From Halotia wernerae (GTDB lineage: Bacteria > Cyanobacteriota > Cyanobacteriia > Cyanobacteriales > Nostocaceae), in assembly GCA_034931985.1 (NCBI GenBank), contig JAYGHB010000006.1, positions 66,528 through 130,527 of the forward strand: DNA of 64,000 nucleotides. Reading direction: 5' to 3'. Both the position numbers and the translations under genes were made by a program. Below the pieces are notes generated by a model. That model worked only from the letters and a program-made list of their open reading frames with translations. It was not told the DNA's origin and made no database searches. Of the stretch, positions 18,651-27,397 are shown piece after piece (within the stretch, counting starts at the first letter, position 1; every line of letters starts with the position of its first letter).

Positions 18651-18787
18651 TCATGCCAATTTCATTTTGAGATGAAAGACTGGGAATAAGGTGCAGAAAA
18701 ATCCCCAAAACAAAGCTAGCTTTGTTTACCAAATATAAATCCCGATCACAGTTCCTTTGCGTCCATACTTCAGGATTTCTGATAGCG

Positions 18788-20419
18788 ATGCCCAACTCTT
18801 TGCGTTTCCAACCAATTGTAACCATGCGTTGTGTTTCTGGTACACTTGTGAGCTTACTGTTATTGGCAAGCCCCGTAGTAGTTTTAGCCCACAGTGGACA
18901 CGGAAATGAATTTCAAGAAGAAAGTGAAGCCACTCCAGCAACTAATTCCGTTCAAGTTGACACTCAAACTGCCCAACGATTAGGAATTAAAGTTGAGCCA
19001 GTCAAAAACCAGCGTTTAGCTCTTAGCATTAAAACCACAGGGCAAATTGAAACTCTACCTAGCAAACAAGTAGAAGTAACCACACCAATTGCAGGCGCGA
19101 AGGTGGTTGAGCTGTTAGTAGAACCTGGTGCATTAGTTAAACAAGGTCAACCTGTTGCTGTTGTATCTAGTCCTGATTTGGTAGAACTGCGGGTTAACTC
19201 CCAAGAAAAACTGGCTCAAGGTCAGGCAGATTTGCAACAAGCCTTAGCTGATTTAAAATTAGCGCAACAAAACCGCGATCGTTATCAACAAATAGCCACA
19301 GCAGAAATTGTCCAAGCTCAAAGTCAAGTGGCATTTTCCCAAGAAAAGTATGACAAAGATCAAGAATTAGTTGCTCAAGGTGCTTTACCAAGGCGTAATG
19401 CCCTCGAATCTCAAACCCAGTTAGCCCAAGCCAAAGCCGACCTTGCTAAAGCCAATAGCCGCCGAGAGGTGATTGAGGCTGAAAATCAACTTCAACGTGC
19501 CCAGGCATCTGTTGAGGTAGCAAAATCACGTATTCATCTCAGTAACAGCACGTATGAGACTCGGCTGCAACAACTAGGAATCCGTGGCAATGCCAAAGGA
19601 CTGGTAACAGTAACAGCTCCAATTTCTGGGAAGGTAGCAGATAGGGAAGTTACTCTTGGTCAAACCTTTCAGGATGCAGGTGGTAAATTGATGACAATTG
19701 TCAATAACAATCAGGTTTTTGCCACAGCAAATATATATGAAAAAGACTTAGACAAAGTTAAAACAGGTCAACGAGTTAGCGTCAAAGTTGCTTCTGTCCC
19801 AAACCGTACTTTCAGGGGACGAATTGCAGTAATTAGTTCTGTAGTAGCAGGCGATACGCGGGTTGTGCCTGTAAAAGCTGAAATAAATAACCCTGTTGGT
19901 GTGCTGAAACCAGGAATGTTTGCAGAGTTGGAAGTTTTGACAAACCAAACCTCGTCAGCTACTTTGGCAATTAAGAGCGCGGCTGTGATAGAAGCTAATA
20001 ATAAAAAAGTTGTCTACATCCAAAATGGCAATGCTTATCAACCAGTTGAAGTCACCTTAGGTCAAACCTCTGGAGATATGGTTGAGGTTAAGAGTGGCTT
20101 ATTTGAGGGAGATATGATTGTCACCCAGCGCGCACCGCAACTTTACGCCCAATCTCTGCGAGGTGGTGGAAAAAAAGAGGAGCAAATAAGCAAAGCAGCA
20201 GGGGAGAAACAAGCAACTTCTAATTCTTCACTTTTTTGGTGGGTTGGACTTGGGGGAGGAACAGCACTAGCTACCGTAGCTTTTATAGCAGGTATTTTCT
20301 GGGCTAATCGCCGCATTCAATCCCGTCTGCTACCATCACTAGACACACAAATTATTGATCACAACTCCAAATTGCCAGCCTTATCCCACTCCAACACAAC
20401 TGAAGATCCCCCTCAATAA
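18788..20419 (+). CDS. RND efflux periplasmic adaptor (CzcB/CusB type)
   Basis: A membrane-fusion protein of about 543 residues. After a signal peptide (VSGTLVSLLLLASPVVVLA) comes a His-containing mature N-terminus (HSGHGNEF). Lipoyl/barrel-sandwich halves surround a long coiled coil rich in Gln and Ala, and a beta-barrel domain follows (LVTVTAPISGKVADREVTLGQ marks the second lipoyl half). Unusually there is also a C-terminal membrane segment (FWWVGLGGGTALATVAFIAG). It pairs with the pump 59 bases downstream. The start is uncertain: TTG 18722, ATG 18788 or ATG 18824 are all in frame. Confidence 0.88.
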   Translation: MPNSLRFQPIVTMRCVSGTLVSLLLLASPVVVLAHSGHGNEFQEESEATPATNSVQVDTQTAQRLGIKVEPVKNQRLALSIKTTGQIETLPSKQVEVTTPIAGAKVVELLVEPGALVKQGQPVAVVSSPDLVELRVNSQEKLAQGQADLQQALADLKLAQQNRDRYQQIATAEIVQAQSQVAFSQEKYDKDQELVAQGALPRRNALESQTQLAQAKADLAKANSRREVIEAENQLQRAQASVEVAKSRIHLSNSTYETRLQQLGIRGNAKGLVTVTAPISGKVADREVTLGQTFQDAGGKLMTIVNNNQVFATANIYEKDLDKVKTGQRVSVKVASVPNRTFRGRIAVISSVVAGDTRVVPVKAEINNPVGVLKPGMFAELEVLTNQTSSATLAIKSAAVIEANNKKVVYIQNGNAYQPVEVTLGQTSGDMVEVKSGLFEGDMIVTQRAPQLYAQSLRGGGKKEEQISKAAGEKQATSNSSLFWWVGLGGGTALATVAFIAGIFWANRRIQSRLLPSLDTQIIDHNSKLPALSHSNTTEDPPQ

Positions 20420-20478
20420 ACCTCCGCGTATACTCTGCGCTTCTCTTTGCGTCCCTTTGCGTTTAAATCATCTCTAAT

Positions 20479-23400
20479 ATGCTCAATGCCATCCTCAAGT
20501 GGTCAATTATTCAACGCTGGATAGTTGTACTACTCGCAATTGTAGTCACAATTTGGGGTACATATAACCTCACCCAGATGCCCCTAGATGTCTTTCCTGA
20601 CTTTGCTCCGCCCCAAGTTGAGATTCAAACTGAAGCCCCAGGACTAGCACCAGAAGAAGTTGAAACACTGATTACCTTGCCAATTGAAAGCGCGGTTAAT
20701 GGTACACCAGGGGTAGAAACGGTACGTTCTTCCTCTGCTGTCAGCATTTCCGTTGTCAAGGTCATCTTTAAATGGGGGACTGATGTTTATCAAGCCCGTC
20801 AATTAGTAACAGAACGATTACAGCAGGTACTACAAAAATTACCAGAGGGCGTGGAAAATCCCCAAATTTCGCCCATTTCTTCCCCCATTGGCACAGTCCT
20901 ACAGTACGCCTTCACTGCTGAAACAACTCCACTCATGGAAGTGCGGCGCTTAGTTGACCGGGATGTTACCAATAGATTGCTAGCTGTACCGGGTATTTCC
21001 CAAGTAATTGCTTATGGCGGTGATATTCGCCAGTATCAAATATTAGTTGATCCAGCAAAATTAAAAGCTTTCAATGTCACCTTAGATGAAGTCACAGCTG
21101 CGGCTAGAGCAGCTAACGTCAATGCTGCGGGTGGCTTTTTGGTTAATCCAGACCAAGAATTAATTATTCGTGGCTTAGGGCGCATCGAGTCAATTGAGCA
21201 ACTGGGAAAGTCTGCAATAACGGCACGGAACGGAACGCCTATACTACTGCAAGATGTGGCAGATGTTCGCATTGGAGCCGCTTTAAAACGTGGGGACGGC
21301 AGTTTGAATGGTCAACCAGCAATTGTGGTGATGGTCAACAAGCAGCCACAGAATGATACTCCCACCGTTACTAAAGCAGTGGAGAAAGCGATCGCAGAAA
21401 TTAAAGCAGGCTTACCCAAAGATGTCAAAGTCACAGAAACTTTCCGACAAGAAAACTTTATCGAAGCTGCGATTGAAAACGTTACTAGTTCCCTCCGCGA
21501 TGGCATTATCATCGTTTCCATCATCTTGCTGATGTTTTTGATGAACTGGCGCACCGCAATTATTACCCTCAGCGCCATTCCTTTATCAGTCCTGATTGGC
21601 ATGATGATTCTGGGCTTATTCGGTCAAGGTATCAACACGATGACGCTGGGAGGATTGGCTGTCGCCATTGGTTCAGTAGTAGATGACTCAATTGTGGATA
21701 TGGAAAATGCCTACCGGGGTCTGCGGAAGAACCAAGTAGCAAGCAATCCTGTACATCCATTTAAAGTTGTTTATGATACTTCTGTAGAAGTCAGAGTCAG
21801 TGTGATTTTTTCAACGGTGATTATCGCCGTTGTCTTTGCACCAATTTTCACCCTTACAGGTGTGGAAGGTCGGATATTTGCGCCAATGGGTGTTGCATAT
21901 TTAGTATCAATTTTTGCTTCTACATTAGTGGCAATGACTTTATCTCCGGCACTTTGTGCGATTTTGCTAGCAAATCGACAACTACCAGCCGATGATACCT
22001 GGATAAGTGCCTTATCACAAAGAATTTATCGACCGATTATCAATTTTTCCATCCGTTTCCCCACAATTATTTTGCTATTTGCGGGAGCATCTTTAGTAGC
22101 CTCTTTGGTAATTCTGCCGAGTTTGGGAAGGGTATTTTTGCCAGAGTTTCAAGAACCATCCTTAGTAAACACAGTTCTGCTTTATCCAGGGAGTTCTCTG
22201 GAGGCGACAAACCAAGTCGGATTTGCATTGGAAGATGCTCTTAAAGACGACAAGCGATTTAAAACAGTGCAGTTAAGGGCTGGACGCGCTGCTGGTGATG
22301 CGGATGCAGGGGGGGTTAATTTGGGACATTTAGATGTGGAATTGAGCGCAGAAGGATTAAAAGATCGAAAAGGAAGTATTGAGAAACTGCGGGAAGAGTT
22401 TAGTAAGATTCCCGCAGTTGCTCCCAATATTGGCGGCTTTATCTCGCACCGTATGGATGAGGTATTATCAGGTGTAAGAAGTGCGATCGCAGTTAAAATC
22501 TTCGGCCCTGATTTAGCCCAATTACGTCAAATCGGATCTGAAGTTCAGTCGGCTATGACTGGAATTCCGGGACTAGTGGATTTACAACTCGAACCCCAAG
22601 TTCCTATTAGACAGGTGCAAATTCAATTCAACCGGGAAGCAGCGGCTCGCTATGGCTTAACTGTAGGTCATCTGACTGAGATGGTAGAAACTGCGCTGAA
22701 TGGGCGAGTTGTATCTCAAGTTCTCAAAGACCAGCAATTGTTTGACTTGGTGGTTTGGTTGCAGCCAGAATCACGCAATAATTTAGAGATCATCCGCAAT
22801 TTATTAGTAGATACACCTACAGGTCAAAAAATTCCCTTAGCTCAGGTCGCCAGTATTGATTATGGAACTGGCCCCAACACGATTAACCGGGAAAATGTCT
22901 CGCGCCTGATTGTCGTTTCTGCCAATGTCTCCGGTCGAGATTTGGGGTCGGTGGTGGAGGAGATTCAAAACAAAGTCCGTCAGTCGATACAGTTACCTAC
23001 AGGCTACTTTATCCAATACGGCGGTCAATTTGAATCAGAACAACGAGCAACTCAGAATCTACTGGTCTTTGGGGGACTAGCGTTGGTCATCATTGTAATT
23101 TTAATGTACTTCGCAGTTAAATCTGTTGCTGCCATGCTGATGATCATGATTAACTTACCTCTGGCTTTGGTAGGGGGTATATTTTCTATTGCTTTGGGGG
23201 GTGGAATTATCTCTGTGGCTTCGTTGGTAGGATTTATTACTCTATTTGGCGTGGCAACGCGTAACGGACTACTGTTAGTAGACAACTACAACGGCAAGAT
23301 TGCACTAGGAATGCCTTTACGGGAAGTAATTTTTAAGGGGTCGATGGAGCGATTGGTTGCCATTTTGATGACGGCTCTCACTTCAGCTTTAGGAATGATA

Positions 23401-23598
23401 CCCTTAGTGATTGGTTCAGGTGCAGGTAAAGAAATTTTACAGCCATTGGCTGTAGTAGTGTTGGGAGGATTGTTTACTTCTACCGCCTTAACATTGCTGG
23501 TGTTACCTGCATTGTATGCCCAGTTTGGTAAGTTCTTAGTATCTGGGCAAACTCAGCAATATGAAGATGGTAAAGCAGCTGAAGTAGTCTTTGAGTAG
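20479..23598 (+). CDS. Heavy-metal RND efflux pump (CusA/CzcA type)
   Basis: A 1,039-residue inner-membrane proton antiporter with the usual plan: one membrane helix, a large periplasmic loop, six helices, a second loop, five helices. Acidic residues for proton relay are seen in the fourth helix (SVVDDSIVDMENAYRG), as in the heavy-metal (HME) class. MDEVLSGVRSAIAVKIFGP is also typical of CusA/CzcA. The metal specificity cannot be set from sequence. The adaptor is just upstream and a lipoprotein is 65 bases downstream. No outer-membrane factor is encoded here, so TolC is presumably supplied from elsewhere. Confidence 0.93.
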   Translation: MLNAILKWSIIQRWIVVLLAIVVTIWGTYNLTQMPLDVFPDFAPPQVEIQTEAPGLAPEEVETLITLPIESAVNGTPGVETVRSSSAVSISVVKVIFKWGTDVYQARQLVTERLQQVLQKLPEGVENPQISPISSPIGTVLQYAFTAETTPLMEVRRLVDRDVTNRLLAVPGISQVIAYGGDIRQYQILVDPAKLKAFNVTLDEVTAAARAANVNAAGGFLVNPDQELIIRGLGRIESIEQLGKSAITARNGTPILLQDVADVRIGAALKRGDGSLNGQPAIVVMVNKQPQNDTPTVTKAVEKAIAEIKAGLPKDVKVTETFRQENFIEAAIENVTSSLRDGIIIVSIILLMFLMNWRTAIITLSAIPLSVLIGMMILGLFGQGINTMTLGGLAVAIGSVVDDSIVDMENAYRGLRKNQVASNPVHPFKVVYDTSVEVRVSVIFSTVIIAVVFAPIFTLTGVEGRIFAPMGVAYLVSIFASTLVAMTLSPALCAILLANRQLPADDTWISALSQRIYRPIINFSIRFPTIILLFAGASLVASLVILPSLGRVFLPEFQEPSLVNTVLLYPGSSLEATNQVGFALEDALKDDKRFKTVQLRAGRAAGDADAGGVNLGHLDVELSAEGLKDRKGSIEKLREEFSKIPAVAPNIGGFISHRMDEVLSGVRSAIAVKIFGPDLAQLRQIGSEVQSAMTGIPGLVDLQLEPQVPIRQVQIQFNREAAARYGLTVGHLTEMVETALNGRVVSQVLKDQQLFDLVVWLQPESRNNLEIIRNLLVDTPTGQKIPLAQVASIDYGTGPNTINRENVSRLIVVSANVSGRDLGSVVEEIQNKVRQSIQLPTGYFIQYGGQFESEQRATQNLLVFGGLALVIIVILMYFAVKSVAAMLMIMINLPLALVGGIFSIALGGGIISVASLVGFITLFGVATRNGLLLVDNYNGKIALGMPLREVIFKGSMERLVAILMTALTSALGMIPLVIGSGAGKEILQPLAVVVLGGLFTSTALTLLVLPALYAQFGKFLVSGQTQQYEDGKAAEVVFE

Positions 23599-23663
23599 TA
23601 ATTAATTTCTAGAAAGTTTTTCTAATTCATCTTTGAGTCAAATTTCATATCAGGAGTAAATTG

Positions 23664-24158
23664 ATGCAATCACTAAAATTGAGTCTGATGGTTCTAGGAA
23701 GTGTAGGACTACTTTTTTTGGGAGCTTGTAGTAGCGGTAATCAAACAGCTAATACAGAAAATAGTCCAATTGCTTCTACCTCAACTACCGAAGCTCAATC
23801 TGCTTCAGTTTCATCTGCGGCTAAAACAGATAGTCAGCATGGTGCATCTAAAGGCGGTCAAGTTGTAGAAACAGGAAACTATCATTTAGAATTCGTTCCT
23901 GAAAAAGAAGCCAATGTAACTCATATAGATTTATATTTGCAAACAGGTGACAATCACCAAGCAGTACCTGATGCAAAAGTAACGGCTCAAATTCAACTAC
24001 CAGATGGAAAACAAAAATCAATTCCTTTAACCTACGACGCTAGTGGCAAACACTATACGGCTAATCTATCTGAAAATACAGCTGGTCAGTATCAGGTGAA
24101 AATTATTGCGGATGTTAAAGGTGAAAAGGTAAATGGGCGTTTTAATTTTAATCGGTAA
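23664..24158 (+). CDS. Lipoprotein with FixH/YtkA-like domain
   Basis: A 164-residue lipoprotein. The lipobox is LFLGACSS with Cys at about residue 22. A Ser/Thr/Gln-rich spacer with a single His follows, then an Ig-like beta domain (YHLEFVPEKEANVTHIDLYL ... ANLSENTAGQYQVKI) of the FixH/YtkA type. An AGGAG site precedes the ATG at 23664; an overlapping TTG lies one codon before. It is the third gene of the RND set, so a role in periplasmic metal handling or sensing is likely but unproven. Confidence 0.75.
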   Translation: MQSLKLSLMVLGSVGLLFLGACSSGNQTANTENSPIASTSTTEAQSASVSSAAKTDSQHGASKGGQVVETGNYHLEFVPEKEANVTHIDLYLQTGDNHQAVPDAKVTAQIQLPDGKQKSIPLTYDASGKHYTANLSENTAGQYQVKIIADVKGEKVNGRFNFNR

Positions 24159-24205
24159 CTTTTCCTGGTTAGAAAATATCGAAGCTTGTCTTCCACATTC
24201 ATCTG

Positions 24206-24236
24206 CCCACTTTTAGGTTTCTTTTCTGAAAGTGGG
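24206..24236 (+). terminator. Terminator after the RND gene set
   Basis: CCCACTTT (24206-24213) pairs with AAAGTGGG (24229-24236), and an A/T-rich tail with TTTTT follows. Confidence 0.65.
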
Positions 24237-24985
24237 TAATAAATTTTTAAATATTTTCTCAAATAATTCGGCTGGAAAACTCAAAAATCGTGTTCGTTAT
24301 TGCTTGTTGACTAACACTTGTGGGTTGACACCACAGAAAACTTTCCCTAGCTAACATTCTTGTTGATGTAAGTTTGACGGATTTAAAAAATCCTCTCCTA
24401 CAAGGAGAGAGGCTCCAAAAGCTTGATTTTTCGTTAATAACCAAAGATATGTAAGCCCCTCTCTACCCCTCTCTACGTTAAATAGGGGTTGGGAAGAGGT
24501 TCATCGAACTCCTAGGAAACTAGATTGTTTTTCTTAAGGCATAACGAATGCCATTCGTTGGAAGCTCACGTTATATTGCTACCAAAATATTAACTAAATC
24601 TTAAGAGAGATATTTTGTGACTAAGGATACAGTAATTTCCAGCTTTTAATTTTTGAATAAAAAAACGGCTTATTTTGTATTTGTCTGAAATGACTACAAA
24701 TAAGTCTCTCTCAAGGCATTATTTATAGGGATCACTCCATATCTAAGCAGCCGTTTATCAAAAAAATAATTTATATATCTAAAGTAGGATAGTAAAATCA
24801 CTTAGATTTTAAGATAATGGTCAAAGAAATCAAAAATTTTTTCAAATCTAAAGTCTTGTTTAAAATAATCAGCTAAAATCTTGACTATTTGTTACGTTTT
24901 GTTACGTTGGGTCAACCCAAAATATTTGCTGGGTTAATTGACGGTTTTTCAAACAAAAATAGTTACACAACCAGGGGGTAAAAAA
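24237..24985. repeat. Intergenic region with short dispersed repeats
   Basis: About 750 bases without a supported gene. It contains CTCTCCTACAAGGAGAGAGG (a hairpin, 24392-24411) and a CCCCTCTCTA doublet followed by an AGGGGTTGGG block near 24456-24496. These resemble the repeat debris common between cyanobacterial genes. The remainder is A/T-rich and unremarkable. Confidence 0.5.
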
Positions 24986-25165
24986 ATGCATACAGTACAA
25001 AAAATTCACTGTCCAAACTGCGGCAGTGATGCAGAGCGTCACTACATTTATGATAGTCAATTAACTCGGACACAATGCCCGACTTGTGACTACTTAATGA
25101 TCAGTTGTACTCGTACTGGCAAAGTCATTGAGGCTTATGCCCCAGGTATTCTGGCAAAAAGGTAA
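24986..25165 (+). CDS. Small zinc-ribbon protein, 59 residues
   Basis: From the ATG at 24986, which follows a CAGGGGG site by 7 bases (the frame is open to 24938). Two CxxC pairs (CPNCG and CPTCD) would bind one zinc ion. The family is small, widespread in cyanobacteria and of unknown function; it is sometimes labelled as PriA-like only because of the zinc knuckles. The end (GKVIEAYAPGI) is characteristic. It is 8 bases from the convergent rlmN gene, leaving almost no room for a terminator. Confidence 0.75.
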   Translation: MHTVQKIHCPNCGSDAERHYIYDSQLTRTQCPTCDYLMISCTRTGKVIEAYAPGILAKR

Positions 25166-25173
25166 AGGTAAAG

Positions 25174-26247
25174 TTAGGAATTATTATTTCCTTTACTTGC
25201 ACGTAGTTGTCCACACGCAGCATCAGCTCCTAACCCACGAGAATAGCGAACACTAACAGCAATTTGTTGTTGTTTGAGAACTTGAACAAAAGCTTGAATG
25301 CGATCGCGATTAGGGCGTTTATACTCAACTTCTGCAATGGGGTTGTAGGGAATCAAGTTCACATGACTTTGGAATCCTCGTAGACATTTTGCCAGTTGCA
25401 ATGAGTGTTCTGGCAAATCGTTCACCCCAGCGAGGAGAACGTATTCAAAAGTCATACGTCGTCCAGTCGTTTCTACATATTCCCGACATTCAGCTAACAA
25501 ATCTTCTAGAGGATAGGAACGGGCGCTAGGGATAAGTTGTTCCCGCAGTGCTTGGTTAGGTGCGTGGAGACTAACAGCAAGAGTAATTTGTAAATTGTGT
25601 TGGGCAAATTCACGGATGCGATCGCGAATCCCAACTGTAGAAACAGTCAGCGATCGCGCTCCTATACCAACATCTTGATTTAAAGATTTCAGCGCTACTA
25701 AAACATTCTCAGTGTTTAATAATGGTTCACCCATACCCATAAACACCACATTGCTCACCCGTTGCTGAAAATCTTCTTGCACAGTTAATACTTGATCAAC
25801 AATTTCGTGCCTTTTAAGGTTGCGTTTATAGCCTCCTTTACCTGTGGCGCAGAAATCACACGCCATTGGACAACCCACCTGAGTAGAAACGCATACTGTT
25901 AAGCGCTTGTCTGTGGGAATACCAACAGTTTCAATGATTTGACTATCTGCAAGTCGTAGAAGATATTTGACAGTAGCATCGGGAGCCACAGCGCGGTGAT
26001 GTATGGTTAAGCGCCCGATGGGTATTTCTGCTGCTTGCGCCCGCCATTGTTTAGGAAAGACAGAAATATCAGCTAGCGATCGCGCTCCCTTTTCATAGAT
26101 CCACTCATGTAGTTGTTTTCCTCTATAAGCGGGTTGTCCTTGCTGCTGTACCCATGCAGTTAATTCAGCAAGGGAAGCACCTAGCAAAGGAGGAATTTGG
26201 TCTAATTTAACTAAGTCAACCTGAGAAACAAGAGGCGTAACAGACAT
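25174..26247 (-). CDS. rlmN: 23S rRNA (A2503-C2) methyltransferase
   Basis: A 357-residue radical SAM enzyme that methylates C2 of A2503 in 23S rRNA and A37 in some tRNAs. The iron-sulphur cluster motif CxxxCxxC is Cys126, Cys130, Cys133 (GCPMACDFCATG). The two cysteines of the ping-pong mechanism correspond to Cys119 and Cys345 (GADAACGQL). GEPLLN and the SAM-binding strands are present. Length and ATG start fit the family. Confidence 0.96.
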   Translation of the reverse strand: MSVTPLVSQVDLVKLDQIPPLLGASLAELTAWVQQQGQPAYRGKQLHEWIYEKGARSLADISVFPKQWRAQAAEIPIGRLTIHHRAVAPDATVKYLLRLADSQIIETVGIPTDKRLTVCVSTQVGCPMACDFCATGKGGYKRNLKRHEIVDQVLTVQEDFQQRVSNVVFMGMGEPLLNTENVLVALKSLNQDVGIGARSLTVSTVGIRDRIREFAQHNLQITLAVSLHAPNQALREQLIPSARSYPLEDLLAECREYVETTGRRMTFEYVLLAGVNDLPEHSLQLAKCLRGFQSHVNLIPYNPIAEVEYKRPNRDRIQAFVQVLKQQQIAVSVRYSRGLGADAACGQLRASKGNNNS

Positions 26248-26337
26248 AAGGAATCAAGAAATCAAAAGTTGATGCTGGATCTCTATCCTATAACTTCTTG
26301 CTCAAGATTAGGGTTGAAAGAGTAGCTTGCTGCTTAA

Positions 26338-26440
26338 TATAACGGTTTTTATATGGATTGAATACATTACTCTAGCCCCTATTACCGCTACGCAAAAGTC
26401 AAAAGTCAAAAGACTTATTATTTGGGTGATTGTCCAGCGT
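26338..26440 (+). repeat. Dispersed repeat plus left part of heptamer MITE (copy 3)
   Basis: First the TATAGCGG-type block (26338-26380), then ATTACCGCTACGC, two GTCAAAA units and AAAAGACTTATTATTTGGG (to about 26427). The second part matches the MITE copies at 33672 and 33930. No right end was found, and the Uma2 remnant begins just after it. Confidence 0.5.
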
Positions 26441-26489
26441 TAAACCTTGAAACTGATAAATTGCCACCCAAGGATAAGTCGCAACGTCA

Positions 26490-26765
26490 GCTATGGAATG
26501 TTCACCACAGATAAATTCATTGTCTGCCAGTTGTTTATCATTGAGCTACGCTCTGCCAGCGATCGCCTCAGTGTATTACAAGACAAAATACAGGAGTATA
26601 TCGACAATGGAGCATCACTAGGCTGGTTGATTGATCGAAAGAATCGAAAAGTATATATATATATATCGTCCTGATCAAAAACCTGAAATTTTAGATCATT
26701 CCGAAGTAGTTAGTGGTAATCCAGAATTACCGGGGTTTGTGCTACGGATGACCAAAATTTGGTGA
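26490..26765 (+). pseudogene. Uma2-family endonuclease remnant, frameshifted
   Basis: A fragment of a Uma2 (DUF820) nuclease. One frame gives FIIELRSASDRLSVLQDK and then DNGASLGWLIDRKNRKVYIY. A second frame continues RPDQKPEILDHSEVVSG and ends MTKIW-stop at 26763-26765. The shift lies in a TA run at 26652-26666. Removing one TA dinucleotide would join the frames. The N-terminal half of the domain is missing and is replaced by repeat DNA. Confidence 0.7.
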
Positions 26766-26781
26766 AGCGATCGCTTTTATC

Positions 26782-27327
26782 CTAATGAGAAACTTGTGGT
26801 TTAAGTACACTTGGAATCACTTCTATGACTTTGTTGGCAATTTGTTCAGGTGTTTCTTCCTGATTCACGGTGATTTTGAGATCAGCTTGGGAGTAAAGTG
26901 GTGTGCGTTCTTTGAGGAGCGATCGCAGTTTGCCTTTAGGATCAACATCTTGCAATAATGGTCTAGTATTATCTTCTGCCAAACGGTTATAAAGTAGTTC
27001 CACTGGCACATCTAGCCACACAATCAAACCGTGATGCAGGTAACTCCAGTTTTCTCGCCGCAGGACAATTCCCCCACCTGTGGCTATAGTCAACCTTGTA
27101 TAAGCACAAACTTGTGCTAATACATCACTTTCTAACTGACGAAACGCCACTTCCCCTTCTTCGGCAAATATTTGATTGATAGATCTTCCTGCTGCTTGGG
27201 CAATTACATTATCGGTATCTACAAATCCATAACTCAATTGCTTTGCTAGTAACTGTCCTACCGTAGTTTTACCAGCGCCCATCATCCCAATTAAGTATAG
27301 ATTAACTCCTTGTAATAAACTGCTCAC
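26782..27327 (-). CDS. aroK: Shikimate kinase
   Basis: A 181-residue P-loop kinase that phosphorylates shikimate to shikimate 3-phosphate in aromatic amino-acid synthesis. Walker A is GMMGAGKTT (residues 14-22). The shikimate-binding Asp lies in FVDTD, the Arg in FRQLESDVL, and GGGIV and the lid Arg (NTRPLL) follow. The length is normal. It lies downstream of the STAND gene on the same strand, 70 bases away, with a short repeat in between. Confidence 0.95.
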   Translation of the reverse strand: MSSLLQGVNLYLIGMMGAGKTTVGQLLAKQLSYGFVDTDNVIAQAAGRSINQIFAEEGEVAFRQLESDVLAQVCAYTRLTIATGGGIVLRRENWSYLHHGLIVWLDVPVELLYNRLAEDNTRPLLQDVDPKGKLRSLLKERTPLYSQADLKITVNQEETPEQIANKVIEVIPSVLKPQVSH

Positions 27328-27397
27328 TAGTGACTCCAGCGATAAATTATGAGTACTGAGTTATGAGTTGTCTTAACTTCTAACTCTTAACTCTACT

